A stretch of 64,000 bases of DNA, taken from positions 558,001 to 622,000 of the forward strand of contig NZ_JBHUIB010000003.1 of the NCBI RefSeq assembly GCF_042682785.1, given 5' to 3'. Origin of the DNA: Thalassotalea_F euphylliae. GTDB taxonomy: Bacteria; Pseudomonadota; Gammaproteobacteria; Enterobacterales; Alteromonadaceae. The notes under the pieces were generated by a model that searched no databases, was not told the DNA's origin, and saw only the letters and a program-made list of their open reading frames with translations. Numbering within the stretch: the stretch's first letter is position 1; each line of letters begins with the position of its first letter. Shown here in pieces: positions 1-7,131 of the stretch. Made by a program: the position numbers and the translations under genes.

Positions 1-377
1 TGACACACGCAGTTTCAGCCGCTGAAATTTCAGTTATCGTTAATTCGACTAACAGTGACGCTATTGATGCAAAACTTATTAAACGCATCTATTTAGGTAA
101 GACAAAATCGTTTGCCAATGGAACAAAAGCGAATGTTTTATCATTATCCGATTCTATTTCTGCTACCGAAGAGTTTCGTCAAAAGGCGTTGAGTAAGTCT
201 ACCAGTCAGTTTAAATCTTACTGGTCAAAGTTGGCGTTCACGGGCAAAGGCACACCACCAAAAGAGATTGCGAGTGAAGCAGCAATGATAGACGCTGTGA
301 AAAATGATGCGTCTGCGATTGGTTTTGTTACCAGTGCAAACGTTACAGGTGACGTTAAAGTGATTGCAACCTTCTAA
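1..377 (+). CDS. PBP-like (PstS-type) small substrate-binding protein, 5' truncated by the window edge
   Basis: The reading frame is open from the window edge (codons in phase with position 3) to a TAA ending at 377, so the true start and signal peptide lie outside the window. The visible part begins just before a signal-peptide cleavage-like VSAAE and continues in a short periplasmic phosphate-binding-protein-like fold, with an SVIVNS strand, a KRIYLG turn and a conserved FTGKGTPPKE loop. It is closely similar over its whole visible length to the gene at 1953-2369. Proteins of about 140 residues like this are usually annotated as phosphate ABC transporter substrate-binding proteins, but they are half the length of PstS, so phosphate as the ligand is unproven. 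A strong terminator follows directly. Confidence 0.8.
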   Translation, partial: THAVSAAEISVIVNSTNSDAIDAKLIKRIYLGKTKSFANGTKANVLSLSDSISATEEFRQKALSKSTSQFKSYWSKLAFTGKGTPPKEIASEAAMIDAVKNDASAIGFVTSANVTGDVKVIATF

Positions 378-400
378 CCTGTAATTGAAGTGTAAATTAA

Positions 401-433
401 AAAGGCCGTGTAAGAGATTACACGGCCTTTTTT
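401..433 (+). terminator. Rho-independent terminator after the truncated PBP-like gene
   Basis: A perfect 13-bp stem (401-413 with 418-430) closes a GAGA loop and runs into six T residues. It separates the first PBP-like gene from the porin. Confidence 0.9.
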
Positions 434-636
434 GTTCAGAGAAAAAACACGTAAATTATGAAAATTACTGGAATTTTTGATTTTATTTACTTTACTTACA
501 GTGAGCGACATATAAAAACAATGTAAAACAAAAGGTTGTAAAACAAAGCTGTAACAATAAATAAAAGTAACTAATTGTTATTAAAGATAAAATAACGTTA
601 ATAACTCTGAATTACAGAAACTCTATTGGAGCAATC

Positions 637-1815
637 ATGAAAAAATCTCTTTTAGCGACGTTAGTTGCTAGCACCTGTTTGAGTGCCGCCGCGTCAGCGG
701 TAGAAATCAACTTTAATGGCTACGGTTCAATCCGTGGTGGTATGACGCTAGATGACGATCACTTTCCAGTAAGCTTTCCATATGACGATGATATCGATTT
801 TAAGAGCGAATCATTGTTTGCATTACAAACCACAGCGGTATTGAACCAAGAATGGAGCGCAGTCTTGGTCATGCAAGCCAGAGGCGAGGAAGATTTTGAT
901 CTTGAAGCGCGTTGGGCATATTTAAATTATCAGTTTTCACCAGAAACGACACTGTCGTTTGGTCGTTTTGCGTTACCTTATTTCAGACATTCAGATACGC
1001 AAGATATTGGTTATAGCCACAATTACACGCGAATGCCTACTGCAATATACCGTGGACAGGACTTCGATGTGATTGAAGGTGTTCGTGTGATGCACTCTAC
1101 CTTTGTTGGTGATGGTGACTTGACGATTAAAGCGTCTTTCGGTGCTTTTGACGGAAATGGTGATACAGCGCTAGGTGTCGTTGACACTGAGCTCAATAAC
1201 ATCATTCAGTTTTCAGCTGATTATACATACGAATGGTTTTCGATTTATGCGGGGGCGTTATTTTCTGAAATTAGTTTAAGTATCTCTCCACTGCTTGATG
1301 CAAACCTTGAGGGTGCACTGCCGGGCTACATGGTAGAAAACTCTATTGTATTCAATCCTGCTGGTGAAGCTGTATATGACATGAACGACACGTACATCGA
1401 TGAAGACGATGTTACTTATTTCACGGTAGGTTCAACAATCGATTATAACAACTGGTTGCTGAATCTGGAGTTTGCTACCTCTGAAATTAAAGATTCGTTC
1501 AGTGAGTCTACTGAGCAAGTGTATGGCTCAGTTGGGTATCGGTTTGGTGATTGGGTTGTGACGGGCGTTTTCGAGAAAGTGTCTTATGATTACGAAAATG
1601 ATAGTGCAAGCTCTCAAGATCCTTTCGTCAACGTATGGGCCAGAGGCGTGACAGACGCTTTCTTACTACCAAATGAATACGACGCACAAGGGATTCATTT
1701 CCGCTATGACGCTGCTGCAGGTATTGCCTATAAATTTGAATATACCAATGTTCACAGTGAAGCAGTCGATGAAGATACAGGCATTGTATCGTTTGGTTTA
1801 GATTTCGTTTTTTAA
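637..1815 (+). CDS. outer-membrane porin (beta-barrel, signal peptide)
   Basis: The 392-residue protein starts with a clear Sec signal peptide (MKKSLLATLVASTCLSAAASA) and begins its mature part with a porin-like first strand, NFNGYGSIRGGM. The rest is a run of alternating hydrophobic and aromatic strands with acidic loops, and the last residue is Phe, as expected for BAM-assembled barrels. A GGAG at 628-631 fixes the ATG. It belongs with the Alteromonadales porins loosely related to the OprO/OprP type; the exact family was not confirmed. It lies between two PBP-like genes, which suggests a shared role in uptake of a small anion, but the substrate is inference. Confidence 0.75.
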   Translation: MKKSLLATLVASTCLSAAASAVEINFNGYGSIRGGMTLDDDHFPVSFPYDDDIDFKSESLFALQTTAVLNQEWSAVLVMQARGEEDFDLEARWAYLNYQFSPETTLSFGRFALPYFRHSDTQDIGYSHNYTRMPTAIYRGQDFDVIEGVRVMHSTFVGDGDLTIKASFGAFDGNGDTALGVVDTELNNIIQFSADYTYEWFSIYAGALFSEISLSISPLLDANLEGALPGYMVENSIVFNPAGEAVYDMNDTYIDEDDVTYFTVGSTIDYNNWLLNLEFATSEIKDSFSESTEQVYGSVGYRFGDWVVTGVFEKVSYDYENDSASSQDPFVNVWARGVTDAFLLPNEYDAQGIHFRYDAAAGIAYKFEYTNVHSEAVDEDTGIVSFGLDFVF

Positions 1816-1952
1816 TCAGCTAATTTTTGCTTTGGCAGATTAAGCCGGAGTATCGCAGATTAAATTTTTTAACGTCTGTGGTACACCAGAGCTAAGCAGT
1901 TTATCGAGTGTTAACGTGCAGGCCAAGGTAGTGTATTCGAGGAGTCGTAGTG

Positions 1953-2369
1953 ATGAAAACCTTAAATAAGGTGTTTGCTTTAGTTGCCGTATTGATCAGT
2001 TTTTCTTCTGTAGCAGAAGTGTCCGTTATCGTGAACAGTGCGAACGCAGACGCAATAGATGCAAAAATCATTAAGCGCATTTATTTGGGGAAAGCAAAGT
2101 CTTTCCCAGGTGGTGGGAAGGCTAGCGTGCTTTCTCTTCCGGACAGTGTTGCCACAACTGAAGACTTTCGCCAAAAAGCGCTAAGTAAATCCAACAGTCA
2201 ATTTAAGTCTTACTGGTCAAAATTAGCGTTTACAGGTAAAGGGACACCGCCAAAGGAAATAGCCAATGATGGCGCAATGATTGATGCTGTCAAAAGTGAC
2301 CCAAATGCAATAGGTTTTGTTGACAGTAATAGTGTTACAGGCGATGTAAAAGTTGTCGCCACTTTTTAG
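1953..2369 (+). CDS. PBP-like (PstS-type) small substrate-binding protein, intact copy
   Basis: This 138-residue secreted protein has a signal peptide ending near SSVAEVS, then a single-lobe PBP-like domain. It is nearly the same as the truncated gene at the left edge, including the FKSYWSKLAFTGKG block. ATG 1953 is preferred over the adjoining GTG at 1950 because GAGGAG at 1939-1944 then sits 8 bases upstream. The family (PBP_like_2) is common in marine gammaproteobacteria beside porins and chemoreceptors; the chemoreceptor gene follows 140 bases downstream. It could deliver a ligand to a transporter or serve as a sensory binding protein; no ABC permease or ATPase is in the window. Confidence 0.8.
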   Translation: MKTLNKVFALVAVLISFSSVAEVSVIVNSANADAIDAKIIKRIYLGKAKSFPGGGKASVLSLPDSVATTEDFRQKALSKSNSQFKSYWSKLAFTGKGTPPKEIANDGAMIDAVKSDPNAIGFVDSNSVTGDVKVVATF

Positions 2370-2378
2370 CGAGATTAC

Positions 2379-2398
2379 ACCGCACTTTTTTGTGCGGT
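2379..2398 (+). terminator. possible weak terminator after the PBP-like gene
   Basis: ACCGCAC at 2379-2385 pairs with GTGCGGT at 2392-2398 around a six-T loop. The stem is short and no T-run follows, so termination here is uncertain. Confidence 0.35.
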
Positions 2399-2509
2399 AT
2401 TTCCTTAATTCTGAGCATAATTAGTAATTTAGGAAAATCGAATTATAGTTAAAGAGAACAACCAACAGACCGATACAATATAGACGTATGTTAGCAACCG
2501 AGGTTATCG

Positions 2510-4126
2510 ATGCAATTTTTTAAATCGTTGAAAATATTCCATAAAATAATGGCGATACTGGCCATAGCGTTTATCGCATTTTTGCTTAATCTGGTGATTA
2601 CCATTACTGCGATATCTAAAAACCAAGCCTTGCTGACTACGATGCAAGATACCGCTATTCATTTGGTAAATTTAACCAGTGAAAATGTGACAGCTTGGCA
2701 ACGCATAGATGAACTCTACACGCAGAGTGTTTCTTTTGGTGATGAAGACTTGTTAGCTGACGCTGAGGCATCACTTGATATGTTGGTTGCTAACCTTAAC
2801 AAGATAAAATCACTTGATAGTCAGTTTGGTAACATTGATGGCGTAAGCAGAAAAGCTAAGGAATATAACGATATTGCCAAAGAAATATCCGTCGGCTTTA
2901 TCAATGAAGAAATTGATTTTGCATCGGCTCAAGGAAAAATAGAGAAAAAATCTGCTCTATTTGAAGAAGTAGGGCAAACACTTGGTAATCAAAAAGCCGA
3001 CGCAGCTACGATGTTCAACGACCTTGTGCATCAAACAGTTGAGAACGGTGAAGACTCCCGTAATCTAAGTATTTTATTAGGTATTGTATCGCTCGGATTG
3101 ATGACATTGCTGAGTTTCGCGATTGCCAAGTCTATCAGTAAAGCGGTTATTTCAGTCAGTGATTCACTTCAGGAATTGGCTGAGGGGGATGGTGATTTAA
3201 CCAACCAACTCAGTGTCGACAGCCAAGACGAATTAGGCAGCGTTGTTAAGCACTTCAACATATTTACACAAATGTTGCGTGGTATTGTTCGCGAAGTTGT
3301 AGACGTGGTTAACCCGCTAACCTCGAGTGCTGAGCAGCTAGCTGAAAAAGTTCATCAAGTTGATACTAACGTGAAAAGTCAGTCAGAGGTTGCAGAAGTC
3401 ACTAAGCAGTCAATGGTTGAAATGCAGCACAGCGTAACTGATATCGCTAAATCAGCAGCTGAAGCGGCAAATGCAGCGGGCGCTGGTGAGGTGGAAGTAA
3501 ATCAAGGTATGGACAATGTTCATCGCTCGCTCAGTGTATCTGGCGATTTAACGCAGGAAATCACGAATGCAGCAAGTGTTATTAATCAACTTGCACAAGA
3601 TTCTCAAAACATGAATCAGATACTTGATGTAATTAACGGTATAGCAGAACAAACTAACTTGCTTGCTTTAAACGCAGCTATTGAAGCGGCGCGAGCAGGC
3701 GAACAAGGTCGAGGCTTCGCTGTTGTTGCCGATGAGGTAAGAAGCTTGGCATCGCGTACAGCATTATCTACTACTGAAATCCGTGAGCTGCTAGATAAAT
3801 TAATTTCCGCTGCTGATCAGTCTGTAAATTCAATGGAGTCTGCTAAGGAGAAAGCTGACTCAAATGAGCAAATATCACGTGAAGTAGACCAGTCGCTGAC
3901 TAACATTAAAGAGCAAATTGGCCATATCAGTTCGATGAACAGCCAAATTGCAACGGCGACGGAAGAGCAGTCAAGTGTAGCTGAAACGGTTGTTGCCAAT
4001 ATAGAGGAAATGTACAACAGCTTTGGGTCTACGATGACAGCAGTAGAAGAAATTGGTGACGTAGCTCAACAACTTGATGGTAATGCAACGCAAATTCGTG
4101 AAGCGACGTCTAAGTTTATTGTGTAA
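2510..4126 (+). CDS. methyl-accepting chemotaxis protein
   Basis: This 538-residue transmembrane chemoreceptor has a first membrane helix at about residues 13-35, a helical periplasmic sensor of roughly 150 residues, and a second helix at about 184-206. A HAMP linker follows (to about 258), then a long cytoplasmic coiled-coil signalling domain. The CheA/CheW-contacting hairpin is clear at about residues 380-415 (QTNLLALNAAIEAARAGEQG then FAVVADEVRSLA). The helical sensor resembles four-helix-bundle ligand-binding domains. There is no C-terminal CheR-binding pentapeptide. The PBP-like gene 140 bases upstream could encode a ligand-presenting partner, but that is inference. A terminator follows at 4172. 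Confidence 0.93.
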   Translation: MQFFKSLKIFHKIMAILAIAFIAFLLNLVITITAISKNQALLTTMQDTAIHLVNLTSENVTAWQRIDELYTQSVSFGDEDLLADAEASLDMLVANLNKIKSLDSQFGNIDGVSRKAKEYNDIAKEISVGFINEEIDFASAQGKIEKKSALFEEVGQTLGNQKADAATMFNDLVHQTVENGEDSRNLSILLGIVSLGLMTLLSFAIAKSISKAVISVSDSLQELAEGDGDLTNQLSVDSQDELGSVVKHFNIFTQMLRGIVREVVDVVNPLTSSAEQLAEKVHQVDTNVKSQSEVAEVTKQSMVEMQHSVTDIAKSAAEAANAAGAGEVEVNQGMDNVHRSLSVSGDLTQEITNAASVINQLAQDSQNMNQILDVINGIAEQTNLLALNAAIEAARAGEQGRGFAVVADEVRSLASRTALSTTEIRELLDKLISAADQSVNSMESAKEKADSNEQISREVDQSLTNIKEQIGHISSMNSQIATATEEQSSVAETVVANIEEMYNSFGSTMTAVEEIGDVAQQLDGNATQIREATSKFIV

Positions 4127-4171
4127 CGCATTGGCTGAGCTTGTTCATACAAGCACCACTACGCTAAACTT

Positions 4172-4203
4172 GCCCTTATTATATTGTTAATAAGGGCTTT
4201 TTT
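4172..4203 (+). terminator. terminator of the MCP gene overlapping the next gene's ribosome binding site
   Basis: A perfect 10-bp stem (4172-4181 with 4188-4197) is followed by six T residues (4198-4203) that abut the next ATG at 4204. The 3' arm contains AAGGG (4192-4196), the only Shine-Dalgarno-like sequence for the downstream gene. Confidence 0.85.
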
Positions 4204-4851
4204 ATGCGTAAAGCATTATCATTGATTACGTTCCTGTGTTTCTCTTTTCAAATGTCATTTGCGGCAACCATTACTTTTCCTGAAGTATACGATGTCTTAA
4301 AAGTTAATGGCCAAGATTATTCGTCTGGCTTTTTCTCAAAAAAGTCGGACATCGAATTGACCCCAGGCCGCCATGTAGTTTTGTATCGCTATAATGAGCT
4401 TTTTGAAGATCCTTCAAATGATGATCATGCAAAAATAAAGTCAGAACCTTTTGTTATGATTGTTGATATGTCTGATGCCAATTTAACGGTTCAGTCACCA
4501 GAAATACTTGATGAAATGCAGGCAAGAAAATATGCATTGAAACCAACTTTGACGATTATGAGTTCTAATAACACCCCCGCAAGCTTTAGTTTGTCTTCGT
4601 TGAGAGACTTCGAGAAGGCGCAGTATCAAAGAGCTATAGAAGTTGCCCGAGAAACCCCGCTCACAACTGCTCCTGCAAATGATAATCAAATACCAAATGA
4701 CTCAAATACTGGTTCCGCGTTACCAAAGGACAGCGAATCAGGTAACGTTTCGTCACAAAGTCGTGCGTATCAAATGCTAAACTATTGGTGGCAACAAGCG
4801 TCGAAGGAAGAGCGTAAAGCGTTTCTTCATTCTATCCAACAAGGACACTAA
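4204..4851 (+). CDS. DUF2057 (YccT-like) secreted protein
   Basis: The 215-residue protein has a signal peptide ending in SFAATITF, and then the typical DUF2057 layout: a start of the form 'fPe.ydvLkVNGqdy', a segment on metabolite-like 'lpGRHVVLYRYNELFED', and a C-terminal low-complexity Asn/Ser/Pro linker (about residues 150-185). It ends in a short amphipathic 'YQMLNYWWQQASKEERKAF' tail. The family's role is unknown; E. coli YccT has been tied to curli and envelope effects. The start at 4204 is required to keep the signal peptide, although it immediately follows a terminator T-run. SIMPL follows only 3 bases downstream, so the two are probably one operon. Confidence 0.85.
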   Translation: MRKALSLITFLCFSFQMSFAATITFPEVYDVLKVNGQDYSSGFFSKKSDIELTPGRHVVLYRYNELFEDPSNDDHAKIKSEPFVMIVDMSDANLTVQSPEILDEMQARKYALKPTLTIMSSNNTPASFSLSSLRDFEKAQYQRAIEVARETPLTTAPANDNQIPNDSNTGSALPKDSESGNVSSQSRAYQMLNYWWQQASKEERKAFLHSIQQGH

Positions 4852-4854
4852 AGT

Positions 4855-5625
4855 ATGCGAATTAACCCGTTATTATTGACTCCATTTTTGTTTCTATTTG
4901 CTTTGACACCGATGTCTCATGCGCAAGACGGTATAACGGTTGTAGGGAAGGCTACGATCGAAAAAGAACCAGACCAGTTCAAAGTCACCTTTACCATTGA
5001 AGACAGAGGATACTCTCTATCAAAAACGAAAGCAGGTGTTGATAACCGGGTTAAAATGCTAACCCAAGCAGCACTTGGGTTAAATGTACCGAAAGAAGGT
5101 ATTACAACCACCCAACTTCAGGTCTACCCTATATACCCTACGCAACCGCGCAATGCAGAGAGTGTATATGTTAGCGCACCAAGCAATGACGGAGCTATTG
5201 TAGAAGTGGCCCCTGGGCAATTGAAGAAAGATGAAGTTAGTCGCATAAAATCGTTTTCGGTGAGTCGTCGTGTTGATGTTACATTAGCCGATATTGACGA
5301 TTATGAAAGGCTTATCGATAAAGCGAGTAAGATTGGTGTCACCAGAATATCACCTGTACAAACAAGTATTTCTGATACCGATAACCTTTATCAACAAGCA
5401 CTGTCTTTGGCCGTCGCAAACGCCAGAAAAAAAGCTGAACGTTTGGCAGGGAACTTGGGTGTTAAGTTAGGTAAGGTGGTTGTACTTAATGAGCATTCTC
5501 ATCGTGCACCAAGTCCAATGATGATGGCAGCCGACGCTATGGGAAAAGAAATGGTTGGTAGTAGTTTCGCTGGACTTGATCAAATCAGCGCGGAAGTGAC
5601 TGTGACATTTTCATTAAAGCCTTAA
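4855..5625 (+). CDS. SIMPL (DUF541) domain periplasmic protein
   Basis: This 256-residue protein has a signal peptide (cleavage near SHAQDG) and a single SIMPL/DUF541 domain over almost all of the mature part, seen in 'GKATIEKEPDQFKVTFTIED', the 'ALSLAVANARKKAERLA' helix and the final 'ISAEVTVTFSLKP' strand. The family includes E. coli YggE, linked to oxidative-stress resistance, and proteins that form periplasmic oligomers. AAGGA at 4841-4845 is a good ribosome binding site inside the end of the DUF2057 gene, so the pair is co-transcribed. Molecular function is unknown. Confidence 0.88.
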   Translation: MRINPLLLTPFLFLFALTPMSHAQDGITVVGKATIEKEPDQFKVTFTIEDRGYSLSKTKAGVDNRVKMLTQAALGLNVPKEGITTTQLQVYPIYPTQPRNAESVYVSAPSNDGAIVEVAPGQLKKDEVSRIKSFSVSRRVDVTLADIDDYERLIDKASKIGVTRISPVQTSISDTDNLYQQALSLAVANARKKAERLAGNLGVKLGKVVVLNEHSHRAPSPMMMAADAMGKEMVGSSFAGLDQISAEVTVTFSLKP

Positions 5626-5713
5626 GATAATTGCTGCTTAACGCGATTAATACTTTAACTCTGTGCTATATCAAGGTATCTTTAGCGCTTTTCTAAATGA
5701 TGATTTCTAATTA

Positions 5714-6175
5714 ATGGAAAAAGCGTCTTTTTACCGCTTATTAAATGAGCAAGCTGCTGCAATTATTTCAGGCGAAACGGATCTAATTGCCAACATGGCA
5801 AATATCAGCGCACTGTTATTCGAATCTTTGGAGCATGTAAATTGGGCTGGCTTCTACCGCATGGTTGATGGCGAGCTTGTACTAGGGCCATTTCAAGGCA
5901 AAGTTGCATGTATTCGTATTCCTGTGGGAAAAGGTGTCTGTGGTACTGCCGCTAAAACGGCGGAAACACAACGTATCGCTGATGTACATGCGTTTGATGG
6001 GCACATAGCTTGTGACGCTGCAAGTAACGCAGAAATTGTCATCCCGGTTAAACGAAACGGTGAAGTAATTGCCGTACTTGATATCGACAGTACGCAGTTT
6101 GAGCGTTTTGATGAAGCTGACCAGCAAGGGCTTGAAAGCATCGTTGCTATATTAGAAAAACAACTTATCCAATAA
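5714..6175 (+). CDS. msrC: free methionine-(R)-sulfoxide reductase (GAF domain)
   Basis: This 153-residue single-GAF cytosolic enzyme reduces free L-methionine-(R)-sulfoxide with thioredoxin. The three cysteines of the family are present at residues 66, 76 and 100, with the same 10- and 24-residue spacing as Cys84, Cys94 and Cys118 of the E. coli enzyme (YebR/fRMsr). Other family motifs are HVNWAGFYR and VLDIDSTQF. The stop codon overlaps the next ATG by one base, and proQ and prc follow, the order common in gammaproteobacteria. No clear Shine-Dalgarno precedes ATG 5714. Confidence 0.93.
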   Translation: MEKASFYRLLNEQAAAIISGETDLIANMANISALLFESLEHVNWAGFYRMVDGELVLGPFQGKVACIRIPVGKGVCGTAAKTAETQRIADVHAFDGHIACDAASNAEIVIPVKRNGEVIAVLDIDSTQFERFDEADQQGLESIVAILEKQLIQ

Positions 6176-6456
6176 TGAAAGAATTTATAGTAATTCACGA
6201 CTACCTTGTTTCTGAAGCCGTTGTTGGTGATTGGGATGGGCAAGAAGAATTAGTCGCAGAACGCATAAATGAAATCTACCATGCGCTTTATGACATGGCT
6301 GAGGAAGACATAGAGCCAGAGGTACTGGTGAAATTGCTTGAACTTGTGTGGGAGACTTGGATTCCGCAAGAAGCACTTCCTGAACTGGATATGGACGATA
6401 TTTACGACTGGTGTCGGCATGTATTAGCAAACCGAGACCAATACACTCAAGATTAA
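6175..6456 (+). CDS. unknown 93-residue acidic protein coupled to msrC and proQ
   Basis: The start codon shares one base with the msrC stop (TAATG at 6173-6177), so translation is probably coupled. The 93-residue product is strongly acidic, rich in Trp and in helix-forming residues (LVKLLELVWETWIP, then DMDDIYDWCRHVL). It has no signal peptide or membrane segment, so it is likely a small soluble helical protein. I do not recognise a named family. Its place between msrC and proQ, 18 bases before the latter, makes it a real gene rather than chance. Acidic composition next to the basic RNA chaperone ProQ invites, but does not prove, an interaction. Confidence 0.75.
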   Translation: MKEFIVIHDYLVSEAVVGDWDGQEELVAERINEIYHALYDMAEEDIEPEVLVKLLELVWETWIPQEALPELDMDDIYDWCRHVLANRDQYTQD

Positions 6457-6474
6457 TGAATTAAAGTAGTATTT

Positions 6475-7116
6475 ATGGAAACTAAACGTACTAGCAGCAA
6501 AGAAATCATTGCTTACTTAGCGGAAAAATTCCCAGCATGTTTTTCTATTGAAGGTGCTGCAAAACCGCTAAAAGTGGGCATTTTCCAAGATTTAGCAGAG
6601 AAACTTGCAGAAGATGAAACGGTCAGTAAAACACGTTTGCGTCAAGCGCTTCGCCATTATACGAGCAGCTGGCGATACTTAAAAGCTGTGAAAGCAGGTC
6701 AATTTCGCGTAGACCTTGAAGGAAATAACGCTGAAGAAATTGATGCTGAACAAGCGGATTATGCGGCAAAAACGTTGAAAGAAAGCCAAGAAAAGTTTGC
6801 TAACAAAAAACCGCATGACTCTAAAGAGAAAAAGCCTTATAAAGGTAAGAAGAGCGATGCTAAACCTAGCGGTGACAGTAAACGTAGCAACAAGTTCAAG
6901 TCAGTTAAAACACCTGTGAAGAAGGCGAAAAAGCCAGAAGCTCCACTAAAACCTGTAGAATCATCTACAATAAAAGTTAACCAAAGTGTTAAGGTGCAAC
7001 TTGGTAACGCACCAATGAATGCGACCATTACTGAAGTAGCAGGTAACGACGTTAGTGTTCAACTCGACTCTGGAATGGTGATTAAGACTCACATTCAAAA
7101 TATTTTTACAAATTAA
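6475..7116 (+). CDS. proQ: RNA chaperone ProQ
   Basis: ProQ binds structured small RNAs and mRNA 3' ends and protects or pairs them. The 213-residue protein has an N-terminal FinO/ProQ domain (about residues 5-105, with FPACFSIEGAAKPLKVGIF and LRQALRHYTSSWRYL), a Lys-rich flexible linker (about 110-160), and a small C-terminal Tudor/SH3-like domain (VKVQLGNAPMNATITEV to the end). This is the standard three-part layout and length. The gene is followed 15 bases later by prc, matching the proQ-prc operon of enterobacteria and Shewanella. Confidence 0.96.
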   Translation: METKRTSSKEIIAYLAEKFPACFSIEGAAKPLKVGIFQDLAEKLAEDETVSKTRLRQALRHYTSSWRYLKAVKAGQFRVDLEGNNAEEIDAEQADYAAKTLKESQEKFANKKPHDSKEKKPYKGKKSDAKPSGDSKRSNKFKSVKTPVKKAKKPEAPLKPVESSTIKVNQSVKVQLGNAPMNATITEVAGNDVSVQLDSGMVIKTHIQNIFTN

Positions 7117-7131
7117 TTCGAGGTAACAGGC

